Notes: generated by a model not told the origin, from the sequence alone. Positions 1 through 9,261 are shown, counted from the first letter of the stretch. The stretch is 64,000 bases of DNA from Blattabacterium cuenoti (GCF_014251695.1 NZ_CP059195.1:62001-126000); one strand, 5' to 3'. Numbers and translations: made by a program.

Positions 1-1
1 G

Positions 2-541
2 AACATTTGTCTTAGATTGAAAAGAGAATATGAAAAATTAAATCAAAATCATAGATTAATAATTGAAATTTATCTAATACAGTTGGCATATTTATTTTAT
101 TCTCATAAAAATTATTCATTAATAAAAAATGAAAAAAAAAATGAAAAATTTTCTGATTATAAGGATCATGAAAAAATTCAATTTTTACAAAAAAATTGGG
201 TAAAATTTATACAGAAATTTTCTGGTAAAATAAATCCTATTTATTTATTTTTTTTAAAAAATGAAATACAATTTCAAATAGAAAAAAATAAAATATTTTT
301 TATGATTCCATCTAAATTAGGAAATCATAGTTTTTTGTTAATTCAAACTCATTTTTTAAAATATTTTAAAGAAAAATTCAATAATCCACATTTAGAATTT
401 GAAATAGTGAGAAAAAATTCAAGTACAATAGAACAATATAATCTTTTATATCAGAAAAATAAATTAATAGAAACATTAATAGAACGATTGAATTTAAAAA
501 TCACTTCTTCCAAAATACAAAAAAAGGAAAAATTTTTATAA
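2..541 (+). CDS. dnaX: DNA polymerase III subunit gamma/tau, C-terminal part (5' end outside window)
   Basis: The reading frame is open to the left edge, so the gene starts upstream; about 179 codons are visible. The segment beginning ICLRLKREYEKLNQNHR and continuing into a helix ending IQLAYL resembles the clamp-loader collar region of flavobacterial gamma/tau proteins. The ATPase domain lies outside the window. The rest is lysine-rich and poorly conserved, as tau tails are. In the cell it would load the sliding clamp and tether polymerase III. It is followed after 80 bases by clpC on the same strand. The call rests on this short stretch and on family knowledge, so it is probable rather than certain. 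Confidence 0.7.
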   Translation, partial: NICLRLKREYEKLNQNHRLIIEIYLIQLAYLFYSHKNYSLIKNEKKNEKFSDYKDHEKIQFLQKNWVKFIQKFSGKINPIYLFFLKNEIQFQIEKNKIFFMIPSKLGNHSFLLIQTHFLKYFKEKFNNPHLEFEIVRKNSSTIEQYNLLYQKNKLIETLIERLNLKITSSKIQKKEKFL

Positions 542-621
542 ACAATTATTTATTACATAATATTTTTATTTTTAAGAGATATATTTTATATTTTTTATTA
601 TATTATTAATGATTTTAATTT

Positions 622-2733
622 ATGATTCATCATTATTTATCAAACAAGAGAATAAAAATTATTTTCTCTTCTTCTTATTCCGATGAAGATATTGAAAATG
701 ATAGCTCTTCCTCTTCTTATGGATCTGGAGGGAGAGGAACTGGTTATTATGGAGGATCTTCAATAAGAAGTAAAACTCCTGTTTTAGATAATTTTGGAAG
801 AGATTTGAATTCCATAGCTATGGAAGGAAAATTAGACCCAGTAGTAGGTAGAGATAAAGAAGTGGAACGCGTCTCTCAAATATTGAGTAGGAGAAAAAAA
901 AATAATCCTCTTCTTATAGGAGAACCTGGAGTAGGAAAATCTGCTATTGCTGAAGGATTAGCATTACGTATTGTACAAAAAAAAGTATCAAGAGTCTTGT
1001 ATAATAAAAGAGTAGTAGTCCTAGATTTAGCAAGTTTAGTTGCTGGAACTAAATATAGAGGACAATTTGAAGAAAGAATGAAAGCCATTATCAACGAATC
1101 AGAAAAAAATACAGGGCTCATTCTATTTATAGACGAGATACATACTATGATTGGAGCGGGAGGAACAACAGGGTCATTAGATGCCTCTAATATTTTTAAA
1201 CCAGCTTTAGCAAGAGGAGATATTCAATGTATTGGCGCAACCACACTAAATGAATATAGACAATATATAGAAAAAGATGGAGCATTAGAAAGAAGATTTC
1301 AAAAAATTATTGTTCAACCTTCTTCTGAAGAAGAAACTATAGAAATTTTAAAAAAAATAAAAGGAAAATATGAAAGTCATCATAATGTTATTTATACGGA
1401 AGAAGCTATAAAAGCTTGTGTACATCTCACTGTTCGGTATATTGTAGATCGCTTTTTACCGGATAAAGCAATTGATGCCTTAGACGAATCAGGATCTCGT
1501 GTTCACATGAAAAATATAAAAGTTCCTAAAGAAATAGTTCTGTTAGAAAAAGAATTAGAAAAAATTCGAAAAGAAAAATCTAAAGTTGTTAAAAGTCAAA
1601 AATACGAAGAAGCGGCACGTTTACGTGATACGGAGAAAGGTATAGAAAAACAATTAATAAAAGCTCAAAAAGAATGGGAAGAATCTTCTAAGAAGAATAA
1701 AGAAATTGTATCGGAAGAAAATGTTGAAGAAGTGGTATCTATGATGAGTGGAGTTCCAGTAAATAAGATAGCTCAAGCTGAAATGAAAAAATTGAGTAAA
1801 ATGATAGATATCCTAAAAGAAAAAATAGTAGGACAAAATGAAGCTGTAGAAAAAATAGTTAGAGCAGTTCAAAGAAATAGAACTGGATTAAAAGATCCTA
1901 ATTCTCCTATAGGATCCTTCATTTTTTTAGGACAAACAGGAGTTGGAAAAACTTATTTAGCAAAAATTTTTGCTAAAGAATTATTCGATTCGGAAGAATC
2001 ATTAATTCGTATAGATATGAGTGAATATATGGAAAAATTTTCTGTATCTAGATTAATAGGTGCTCCTCCAGGTTATGTCGGTTATGAAGAAGGAGGACAA
2101 TTAACAGAAATTATACGTCGTAGACCTTATTCTGTAATATTATTAGATGAGATAGAAAAAGCACATCATGAAGTCTTTAATGTTTTGTTACAAATGTTAG
2201 ATTATGGATGTGTTACAGATAGTATTGGAAGAAAAATAAATTTTAAAAACACCGTAATTATTTTTACTTCAAATACGGGAACACAACAATTAAAAGAATT
2301 TGGTCAGGGAATTGGTTTTCATACTCAAGCAAGAAAATTTAATAATTACATTAAAAATGTACTGGAACAAGCTTTAAAACGAACTTTTTCTCCTGAATTT
2401 TTAAATAGAATAGATGATATTATTTTTTTTAATTCTTTAACTAAAGAAAATATATCGAAAATAACTTGTATTGAATTAAAAAAAATAATTATTCATGTAT
2501 CCGATTTAGGATATAAATTAATATTACTTCCTGAAATAATAGATTTTATTCAAAAAAAAGGATTTGATCAAGAATATGGAGCACGTCCTTTAAAAAGAAT
2601 AATAGAAAAATTTATTAAAAATCCTATATCTGAATATATAATTACTGAAAAATTAAAAAAAGGAGATCAAATTTCACTAAAAATGAATGAAAATAATGAT
2701 AATGTAGAAGTTTTTATTCATAAAAAAACATGA
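622..2733 (+). CDS. clpC: ClpC-type AAA+ unfoldase lacking the N-domain
   Basis: This is a two-ring-domain Clp ATPase of 703 residues that would unfold proteins and feed them to ClpP. Walker A of the first AAA domain is GEPGVGKS (about 100-107) and its Walker B ends FIDE (169-172). A UVR-like linker with KYEEAARLRD lies near 327-336, and the second Walker A is GQTGVGKT (437-444). GIGF in the second domain fits the ClpP-docking loop, which argues for ClpC and against ClpB. Family members are usually about 820-850 residues and start with a 150-residue Clp_N repeat domain. Here the protein begins in the Ser/Gly-rich linker, and an in-frame stop sits two codons before the ATG, so the N-domain is absent. 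It overlaps nth by 4 bases. Confidence 0.93.
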   Translation: MIHHYLSNKRIKIIFSSSYSDEDIENDSSSSSYGSGGRGTGYYGGSSIRSKTPVLDNFGRDLNSIAMEGKLDPVVGRDKEVERVSQILSRRKKNNPLLIGEPGVGKSAIAEGLALRIVQKKVSRVLYNKRVVVLDLASLVAGTKYRGQFEERMKAIINESEKNTGLILFIDEIHTMIGAGGTTGSLDASNIFKPALARGDIQCIGATTLNEYRQYIEKDGALERRFQKIIVQPSSEEETIEILKKIKGKYESHHNVIYTEEAIKACVHLTVRYIVDRFLPDKAIDALDESGSRVHMKNIKVPKEIVLLEKELEKIRKEKSKVVKSQKYEEAARLRDTEKGIEKQLIKAQKEWEESSKKNKEIVSEENVEEVVSMMSGVPVNKIAQAEMKKLSKMIDILKEKIVGQNEAVEKIVRAVQRNRTGLKDPNSPIGSFIFLGQTGVGKTYLAKIFAKELFDSEESLIRIDMSEYMEKFSVSRLIGAPPGYVGYEEGGQLTEIIRRRPYSVILLDEIEKAHHEVFNVLLQMLDYGCVTDSIGRKINFKNTVIIFTSNTGTQQLKEFGQGIGFHTQARKFNNYIKNVLEQALKRTFSPEFLNRIDDIIFFNSLTKENISKITCIELKKIIIHVSDLGYKLILLPEIIDFIQKKGFDQEYGARPLKRIIEKFIKNPISEYIITEKLKKGDQISLKMNENNDNVEVFIHKKT

Positions 2734-3364
2734 ATTTTATTTCAAGGAAAATAAAAATTATTGAAAATATATTAGATTTTTTATATCCCAACCCAACCAG
2801 TACTTTATATTATATCAACGAGTATACTTTGCTTATATCCATTTTATTAACTGCTAGAAGTAAAGAAGAAAAAGTCAATAAAATAACAAAATTTCTATTT
2901 AAAATAATAAAAACGCCAAAGGATACAATTTGTACTTCTATAGAGGATATAAAAAATATTATAAAAAATATTGGACTTCATAATATTAAATCTAAGAATA
3001 TTCATGATTTATCTCTTATATTAATAAATAAATATAATGGAATTATTCCTAAAAATATTTCAAAATTGAAATCATTACCTGGAGTAGGACATAAAACCGC
3101 TTCTGTTTTTTTATCTCATGTATCCGATGAATCTGTATTTCCTGTGGATACTCATATTCATAGAATGATGTTTCGTTGGAAATTGAGTAATGGAAAAAAT
3201 GTTAAAGAAACAGAAAAAAAAGCAAAACATGTTTTTAAAAAAAAAATTGGAAAAAATTACATTTTCAAATTATTTCTTATGCTAAAGAATATTCTCCATC
3301 CCGAAGATGGGATTTAAAAATAGATCTTATATACCAAGAATTATTGAATCATAATTTACTATAA
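2730..3364 (+). CDS. nth: Endonuclease III, interrupted by a -1 frameshift in a run of ten A
   Basis: This is a base-excision repair glycosylase/AP lyase of the HhH-GPD family. The helix-hairpin-helix LPGVGHKTAS holds the catalytic Lys (about 122), and PVDTHIHR holds the catalytic Asp (about 140). The first frame stops at 3317 after 195 residues and ends in unrelated sequence. The expected flavobacterial C-terminus (LHFQIISYAKEYSPSR and onward) continues in the neighbouring frame to a stop at 3362-3364. Adding one A to the ten-A run at 3237-3246 restores a 211-residue protein with the conserved Trp and Leu-His just after the run. The [4Fe-4S] cysteines are absent, which I believe is usual in this group. 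It may be a true mutation, a slippage-rescued gene, or a homopolymer sequencing error. Confidence 0.85.
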
Positions 3365-3385
3365 TTCAATTTTTTTTTATTAAAA

Positions 3386-3742
3386 TTAAAAAGGTAAATC
3401 ATCAAAATCATCAGAGGATAAAGAAGAAGACGCCGTAGATGATATTTTATTTGAAGTCCCTGTAGAACGAGAATAATGTTCTATTTTCCATCCTTGAATA
3501 GAATTAAAATATCTAACAATTCCTTCAGGATTTGTCCATTCTCTTCCCCTAAGATTAATAAAAATTTTTATTTTATCTTTTAATTTTACATTTTCTAACA
3601 AATCTACTTTATCTTGAATAAATTCAATTAATATATTTTGGGGATAGGGCTCTTCAGTAGTAAGAACTATTTCTCTTTTTTGAAATCCACTATCAAATTT
3701 TTGAATATCAAATAATTTTTTGACTATTCCTATGATTTCCAT
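3386..3742 (-). CDS. DUF3127 family protein with SSB-like acidic C-terminal tail
   Basis: This 118-residue protein matches my memory of the Bacteroidetes DUF3127 family, whose biochemical role is unknown to me. The first 90 residues look like a small beta-rich fold, with FQKREIVLTT, a central INLRGREW and a VRYFNSIQGWKIE strand, compatible with an OB fold. The last 30 residues are a Ser/Thr-rich linker ending SSDDFDDLPF. That tail closely resembles the peptide that single-stranded DNA-binding proteins use to recruit partners. It lies 12 bases downstream of the SPFH gene on the same strand and converges on nth. The start is the only ATG that keeps the MEIIGIVKKL strand. Confidence 0.75.
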   Translation of the reverse strand: MEIIGIVKKLFDIQKFDSGFQKREIVLTTEEPYPQNILIEFIQDKVDLLENVKLKDKIKIFINLRGREWTNPEGIVRYFNSIQGWKIEHYSRSTGTSNKISSTASSSLSSDDFDDLPF

Positions 3743-3754
3743 TAAACTTAAAAT

Positions 3755-4690
3755 TTATTTTTTTTTACTATTGTTCTTTTTTTTAAGAGATTCTCCAATT
3801 TGGTTAGAAATATTAAATGAAGTGATCATATTGTTTAACATTTCATTAGCTGATCCTGGGGAATTAGGTAATAAAATTAAATTAGTATTTCCAGCTTCTC
3901 CCATAGATTGAAGAGTATCATAGTGTTGTGTGACAACGATTAAAGCAGAAGCTTCTTGTGAATTAATTCCTACATTATTTAATACTTCTACTGATTCTAA
4001 AATTCCTCTAGCTATCTCTCTACGTTGATCTGCTGTTCCTTTTCCCTGTAATTTTTTGCTTTCCGCTTCTGCTTTTGCTTTAGCAACAATTTTAATTCTC
4101 TCAGCTTCTGCTTGATATTCAGCCGCTACTTTTTCTCTTTCAGCTGTGTTAATACGATTCATAGCCTGTTTTACTTGTTCATCTGGATCAAGATCAGTGA
4201 CTAATGCTTTAATTATAGAATATCCATAATCTAACATAGAACCTTCTAATTCTCCTTTAACTGCAAGAGCTATATGATCTTTACGCTCAAAAACATCATC
4301 TAAACGCATTTTTGGAACTTCTGCTCTAACGACATCAAATATATAAGAAGTGATTTGAGCATGGGAATTATCCAATTTATAAAAAGCTTCATATACTTTA
4401 TCTTTAATAACCTTGAACTGAACTGATACTTTTACTTTAACAAAAACATTATCTTTTGTCTTTGTATCTACTAATACATCTAATTGTTGAATTTTTAATG
4501 TAAGTTTCCCTACTATATTATCTATAATAGGAATCTTAAAATTTAATCCAGCATAACGAATACTATGAAATTTTCCCGTTCTCTCAAGAATAGCTGCTGT
4601 CTCTTGATTCACTATAAAAACAAAACTAGAAAAAAAAGATAAAATTAAAAGGACTAATATTCCATAAAATAATAAACTGAAAATACTCAT
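3755..4690 (-). CDS. SPFH/Band 7 membrane protein (stomatin/QmcA type)
   Basis: This 311-residue protein has one N-terminal membrane anchor (about residues 5-27). An SPFH domain follows, with the typical NQETAAILERTGKF and LDVLVDTKTKDNVFV segments. A long Ala/Glu/Lys-rich coiled coil runs from about 185 to 235 (AEREKVAAEYQAEAERIK). The family forms membrane-bound oligomers that organise membrane microdomains and often modulate proteases. A partner NfeD-like protease gene is not adjacent here. The tail is Asn/Lys-rich and low in complexity. The next gene upstream on the same strand is the DUF59 protein, 11 bases away, so the two are probably co-transcribed. Confidence 0.88.
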   Translation of the reverse strand: MSIFSLLFYGILVLLILSFFSSFVFIVNQETAAILERTGKFHSIRYAGLNFKIPIIDNIVGKLTLKIQQLDVLVDTKTKDNVFVKVKVSVQFKVIKDKVYEAFYKLDNSHAQITSYIFDVVRAEVPKMRLDDVFERKDHIALAVKGELEGSMLDYGYSIIKALVTDLDPDEQVKQAMNRINTAEREKVAAEYQAEAERIKIVAKAKAEAESKKLQGKGTADQRREIARGILESVEVLNNVGINSQEASALIVVTQHYDTLQSMGEAGNTNLILLPNSPGSANEMLNNMITSFNISNQIGESLKKKNNSKKK

Positions 4691-4701
4691 ATTAAAAAAA
4701 T

Positions 4702-5019
4702 TTATAACAATCCCAGTTCTAAACGAGCTTCCTCGCTCATAAATTCCCTACTCCAAGGCGGATCAAATGTTAAAACCACATCTGTTTCTTTTATTTCTTG
4801 TATAGACTGAACTTTTTCTTTCACTTCTAAAGGTAAACTTTCTGCTACTGGACAATTAGGTGTAGTTAAAGTCATTACTATTTTTACTTTCCCTTTTCCG
4901 TCAACTTGAACATCGTAAATAAGACCCAATTCATAAATATCTACTGAAATTTCTGGATCATATATACTTTTTAATACAGAAATAATCCTATCTTCTAAAA
5001 GACAATTTTTTTTATTCAT
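4702..5019 (-). CDS. DUF59/MIP18 family protein, iron-sulfur cluster maturation (SufT-like)
   Basis: The 105-residue protein is a single DUF59 domain. Typical elements are the SIYDPEISVDIYELGLIYDV segment near residues 18-37, MTLTTPNCPVAESLP with the conserved Cys in the middle, and FDPPWSREFMSEEARLELGL at the end. Family members help maturation of Fe-S proteins; in flavobacteria such a gene often sits with the suf genes, which are not in this window. It overlaps the 3' end of neither gene downstream, but its start lies 8 bases inside the stop region of the M16-like gene upstream, suggesting translational coupling. Confidence 0.85.
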   Translation of the reverse strand: MNKKNCLLEDRIISVLKSIYDPEISVDIYELGLIYDVQVDGKGKVKIVMTLTTPNCPVAESLPLEVKEKVQSIQEIKETDVVLTFDPPWSREFMSEEARLELGLL

Positions 5020-6472
5020 TTTTATTCTTTATTAAAGATCCAAATTGATCAAAATAATGAATAGGATAACCTAATTTTTTTATATTAGGAAATATATCAC
5101 TAGCTTTTCCAATAATTATAATTCTTCCATATTTTGTAAAGAAAAACTTTCTAGATGATTGATAGATATCATCAATCGTAACTGATTCGATTTTATTTAA
5201 ATAATTTTTATAAAATCCACTTGGAAGATTATTTTTTAATTCACATATAAAAAGATCACTAATTCTATTAGGATCTTCAAAATCAAGAACAAATTGACCT
5301 ATTATTTCCTTTTTTTTGATATTTAATTCTTCCAAAGAAATTTTTTTTTCCGTCATTTCTACAGTTTCTTTTATGATATCCTCTATCGCTTTTTCTGTAA
5401 CTTCATTTCTAACTTGAGTATAAACTGAAAAATAACCAATATTTCTATCAGATTTCAAAATAGAATAAGCCCCATATGTATAAGCTTTTTTTTCTCTAAG
5501 ATTTAAAAATAAACGACTTTGAGGCCCTCCTCCTAAAATTCCATTTGCTAATATAGAAGAAAAATACTCAGGATTATTTTTTTTCAAACAAACCGGTCCA
5601 CCAAAACAAATAGTAGATTGAGTTAAAGAAGGAACATCCACTATGTCTATTTCTATTTTTGATGGGATCATATATTCCTTTATAACAGGATCAGCCACAT
5701 ATAATTTTTTTTTCCATTTAGAAAAATAAATAGAACACAATTTCTCTGCCTCTTTTTTAGATATATCTCCTATGAAAGAAAGATAAGATATGTTTGGAAT
5801 ATAATATTTTTCGTACAATTTTTTCAAATCATGAAGAGTAATATTTTTAATTGTATCATGAGTTTCGTATTCTCCATAAGGATGATTATTTCCAAAATAT
5901 AAAATATTTTTAACTCTTTGTAAAATAGCATTTGGATCCTTTTCTAAAAGGCTAAGATCTGTAATTCTTTGTTTTATTATTCTGTTTAATTCTTTGGAAT
6001 TATCAAATTTACTATTCATTAAAATATCGCTCATTATAGATACGGATTTATCCAAATATTTTTTCATAGTAAAAATAGATATCTCAGAAAATGAAGTATA
6101 TAAACTACATCCCATATAATCAATAATATCATCTAATTTCTCTTTCGTATAATTTTCTGTTCCAGAACGCAGCATATGACCGAATACTTTTTTTATTCCA
6201 GCTTTATCTTTCTCTAAAAAAGGTTTAGAATCCAATTCTAACCCAATCCTAACTAAAGGAAGTTTATGATTTTCTACGATTAGAACTTTCAACCCATTTT
6301 CCATCTGAAAAAATTTAGGTTTTTCAACATTTATAGTAATCTTTTTTTTTAGAGGTTGAGGTGGAATATTTCTATTAAATGTGTGGGCAAACATAATTAT
6401 TGTATGAAAAAAAATTATTATAAAAAAGAGAATCTTTACAAAAAATTTATTTATTTGTATTATCTGGAACAT
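5012..6472 (-). CDS. M16 family peptidase-like protein without the zinc motif
   Basis: A 486-residue insulinase-family protein with an N-terminal hydrophobic segment (about 10-30), probably a signal peptide, so likely periplasmic. Where active members carry HxxEH this one reads KKVFGHMLRSGTE, so zinc binding and catalysis should be lost. The rest of the fold is recognisable: NHPYGEYETHDTI, YIPNISYLSFIGD, and the C-terminal GGGPQSRLFLNLREKKAYTY segment, which in M16 proteins contributes the substrate-binding Arg/Tyr. It overlaps the active M16 gene upstream by 26 bases. M16 proteins in bacteria commonly work as heterodimers of an active and an inactive subunit, and this pair fits that pattern. 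Confidence 0.88.
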   Translation of the reverse strand: MFQIIQINKFFVKILFFIIIFFHTIIMFAHTFNRNIPPQPLKKKITINVEKPKFFQMENGLKVLIVENHKLPLVRIGLELDSKPFLEKDKAGIKKVFGHMLRSGTENYTKEKLDDIIDYMGCSLYTSFSEISIFTMKKYLDKSVSIMSDILMNSKFDNSKELNRIIKQRITDLSLLEKDPNAILQRVKNILYFGNNHPYGEYETHDTIKNITLHDLKKLYEKYYIPNISYLSFIGDISKKEAEKLCSIYFSKWKKKLYVADPVIKEYMIPSKIEIDIVDVPSLTQSTICFGGPVCLKKNNPEYFSSILANGILGGGPQSRLFLNLREKKAYTYGAYSILKSDRNIGYFSVYTQVRNEVTEKAIEDIIKETVEMTEKKISLEELNIKKKEIIGQFVLDFEDPNRISDLFICELKNNLPSGFYKNYLNKIESVTIDDIYQSSRKFFFTKYGRIIIIGKASDIFPNIKKLGYPIHYFDQFGSLIKNKNE

Positions 6473-7808
6473 TATATAAACGAACTCTATTGTTTTTATT
6501 TAAATATTTATTAGCAACTCTTTTTATATCTTCTATTGTTATTTTTTTATATTTTTCTATATCTGTATTAATTAAATCAGCATTATTATAATACAAATAA
6601 TAATGAGATAAATTTGCAGTTATTCCACTCATAGAATAATTATCAGCAATAAATTTTTTTTCAAAATAGTTTATTTGTTTTTCCAATTCATATTGTGTTA
6701 TTCCTTTTTCTTTTAAAAGATCTATTTCCTCATCTATTATTTTTGTTAACTGATCTAATTTAATTTCAGGATTAATTAATCCATATATAATAAAAATACT
6801 ATAATCTTCCATTGTATCTAAAAAAGAACCAGCATAAGAAGCTACTTGCTTTGTGTTTACAATATTTTTAATTATACGCGAACTTTCTCCAGAAGATAAT
6901 ATATGATCAATAATCTTTAACACATAAGAATCTTTATTTGTTAATTTAGGAACTCGATATGATAAAAAAACTCCAGGGACTTTAGTATTTTTATCTACGT
7001 AAGTATAAAATATTTCTTTTTTTATCGTCTCTTCTTCTATTTTTTTCATTCTAAAATTCATTTTTCCTTTAGGGATAGATGCAAAATATTTTTTGATCAA
7101 TATTCTAGTTTCATTTATATTAAAATCACCTGATACAACTAAAACTGCATTATTTGGAACATAGTAAGTTTTATAAAATTCTTTATAATCTTTTTCTGTA
7201 GCTGCATCTAAATCTTGATCAAATCCAATAATTGGATATTTATATGGATGCTTTTTGAATAATAAAGAAGGAATAATCTCTGAAATTGCTTTAACATATG
7301 GTTGATTTTCTATACGCATTTTTTTTTCTTCTTTTACCACTTCTCTTTGTATATTAATGCTTTCCTCATCAATTTTAGCATGAAGCATTCTTTCCGACTC
7401 TAACCACAAAGCTAATGGAAGACGATCAGATGGCAATATTTCATAATAACAAGTTTCATCATAATTTGTATAGGCATTATTTTTTCCTCCATTATAGGCA
7501 ATATATTTAAAATATTCTCCTTTTTTAACATTTTTGGATCCTTCAAACATAAGATGTTCAAAAAAATGAGCAAAACCAGATCTCCCAGGAATTTCGTTTT
7601 TACTACCTACATGATACAAAACGGAAATGGAAACTAAAGGATTCGTTTTATCTTGATGTAAGATAACATGCAATCCATTTGATAGTTTTTCTTCGAAAAA
7701 TATAATTTTATATGGATCTCTAGAAGAATTAAAATCTTTGGAAATCAAATTATTATTATTAAGCATCGTGCTTGCTAACATAAAGAAAAAAAAATAATTC
7801 CTATTCAT
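6447..7808 (-). CDS. M16 family zinc metallopeptidase (active subunit)
   Basis: Starting at the ATG at 7806-7808 the protein has 453 residues with a short hydrophobic signal-like start (NYFFFFMLAST). The zinc motif HFFEH sits in GFAHFFEHLMFEGS, and the third ligand region EREV.. is represented by INIQREVVKEEKKMR. A second M16 domain follows. It would degrade peptides, probably outside the cytoplasm. A longer frame extends to 7964, but it would cover the divergent actA start and has no family similarity, so I chose the inner ATG. It forms a two-gene unit with the inactive M16 protein downstream. Confidence 0.9.
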   Translation of the reverse strand: MNRNYFFFFMLASTMLNNNNLISKDFNSSRDPYKIIFFEEKLSNGLHVILHQDKTNPLVSISVLYHVGSKNEIPGRSGFAHFFEHLMFEGSKNVKKGEYFKYIAYNGGKNNAYTNYDETCYYEILPSDRLPLALWLESERMLHAKIDEESINIQREVVKEEKKMRIENQPYVKAISEIIPSLLFKKHPYKYPIIGFDQDLDAATEKDYKEFYKTYYVPNNAVLVVSGDFNINETRILIKKYFASIPKGKMNFRMKKIEEETIKKEIFYTYVDKNTKVPGVFLSYRVPKLTNKDSYVLKIIDHILSSGESSRIIKNIVNTKQVASYAGSFLDTMEDYSIFIIYGLINPEIKLDQLTKIIDEEIDLLKEKGITQYELEKQINYFEKKFIADNYSMSGITANLSHYYLYYNNADLINTDIEKYKKITIEDIKRVANKYLNKNNRVRLYNVPDNTNK

Positions 7809-7885
7809 GAAAAACAAAGTTAAAGATTCAAGAAAGAAATTTACGAATTTTTTTTTCCAAAAAATGGGATTTTTTTCTTTTATTC

Positions 7886-7893
7886 TATTTTTG
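7886..7893 (+). promoter_or_regulatory. Possible -7 box before actA
   Basis: TATTTTTG matches the Bacteroidetes -7 consensus TAnnTTTG and lies 33-43 bases before the likely actA start codons. I see no good TTTG box at the right distance upstream, so support is partial. Confidence 0.3.
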
Positions 7894-7935
7894 TTATATA
7901 AAAAAATTATGAATTCATTGTATTGTATGAGTGGT

Positions 7936-9261
7936 ATGAGAAAAATTTTATTTTTTATTTTCATTTTTTATTTAGGAGTTGGAATAGAAAAACTAAAATC
8001 AAATACTGATAATATCAACATAATAAAAGGAGACATTGAAAATGGAATTGAACTTTTTAAAAAAAATTGTACGGCATGTCACTCTATAGAGTTAGAAAAA
8101 AAAATGATAGGACCGGCTTTATATGGTGTGACTGAAAAAAGAAGCCGTAAATGGTTACATCAATGGATTAAAAATAATAAATCTTTGAGAGAAAGTGGAG
8201 ATAAGGAAGCTCTAGCGATTTATAAAGAATATGGAAATGTAGAAATGAATTCATTTCCTCAATTTTCTGAAAAACAAATAGATGATATTTTATTTTTTAT
8301 AAAAAATCCAAATTTAGAAAAAAAAAAAGAAACCTATAAAAATGAAATTCATGAAAATGAAGAAGAAAAAGAAAAAAATCAATTTTTAATAAAATTCATT
8401 GTTTTTTGTTTTGGAATTTTCTCTTTAATTCTGCTTTGGATTTTATATAAAATACAAATTCTAATTAGATTAATTAATAAAGGAAAAACAGAAGTTTCTA
8501 TTTTTAATAAAAAAAATTTTATAATAAATATTTTATACAAAAAAATTTTAGGAAAGGATAAAAATAAATGGTATTTATTTTCTGGTTTTATAGGATTTTT
8601 TTTGTTATTTGGAATATATGAAACTTGGAATTTTTTAATGAAAATAGATGTTAATAAAGGATATAAACCTGAGCAACCTATTTATTTTTCTCATAAAATT
8701 CATTCCGAGATTAATAAAATTGACTGTCAATATTGTCATTCTTCTGCAAAGTATGGGAAAGTATCTGGAATTCCTTCAGTAAATGTTTGCATGAATTGTC
8801 ATATCACTATTCATGAATATAATGGAGATTATTTGGAAAAAGGAAAAAGTAGAGATGAATATAATAAAGAAATACAAAAAATATATCATACTATAGGATG
8901 GGATCAAAAAACAAGAAAATATTCTAAAAAAACTCATCCTATTCAATGGATACGTATTCATAATATGCCAGATTTTGTCTATTTTGATCATTCTCAACAT
9001 ATCATAACAGGAGAAAAAACAATTAAAAAATTAAAAAAAGTTAATTTAGTTTGTAATGCTTGTCATGGTGAAGTCCAAAAAATGGATACGGTAGAGATGT
9101 CTAATGATTTTACTATGGAATGGTGTATATCTTGTCATAAAAACGTAGAAATAGATACAAATAATCGGTATTATAAAAAATATTTTCCAAAAAAAAATAA
9201 TATAAATAAAATAACTGTTGATATGATTGGAGGAACAGAATGTGCTAAATGTCATTACTGA
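7936..9261 (+). CDS. actA: Alternative complex III subunit ActA, multiheme cytochrome c (fused monoheme and pentaheme parts)
   Basis: Six CxxCH heme motifs are visible: CTACH (about residues 45-49), then CQYCH, CMNCH, CNACH, CISCH and CAKCH at the end. The first belongs to an N-terminal monoheme cytochrome c domain; the other five form the ActA pentaheme part. Between them lie two membrane segments. The N-terminus MRKILFFIFIFYLGVG looks like a signal peptide, so the hemes face the periplasm. The complex oxidises quinol and reduces a c-type acceptor. Start choice: ATG at 7936 or 7927; the frame opens at 7807, but that ATG would overlap the divergent M16 gene and add non-homologous residues. 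First gene of actABCDEF, 24 bases before actB. Confidence 0.92.
   Translation: MRKILFFIFIFYLGVGIEKLKSNTDNINIIKGDIENGIELFKKNCTACHSIELEKKMIGPALYGVTEKRSRKWLHQWIKNNKSLRESGDKEALAIYKEYGNVEMNSFPQFSEKQIDDILFFIKNPNLEKKKETYKNEIHENEEEKEKNQFLIKFIVFCFGIFSLILLWILYKIQILIRLINKGKTEVSIFNKKNFIINILYKKILGKDKNKWYLFSGFIGFFLLFGIYETWNFLMKIDVNKGYKPEQPIYFSHKIHSEINKIDCQYCHSSAKYGKVSGIPSVNVCMNCHITIHEYNGDYLEKGKSRDEYNKEIQKIYHTIGWDQKTRKYSKKTHPIQWIRIHNMPDFVYFDHSQHIITGEKTIKKLKKVNLVCNACHGEVQKMDTVEMSNDFTMEWCISCHKNVEIDTNNRYYKKYFPKKNNINKITVDMIGGTECAKCHY

Noticed and set aside
876-1121. Minus-strand frame inside clpC, and many similar antisense frames
   Set aside because: They are shadows of strongly conserved genes on the other strand.
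7807-7935. N-terminal extension of actA and the 52-codon extension of the M16 gene over the same region
   Set aside because: The two extensions overlap on opposite strands, lack family similarity, and inner ATG codons give normal signal peptides.
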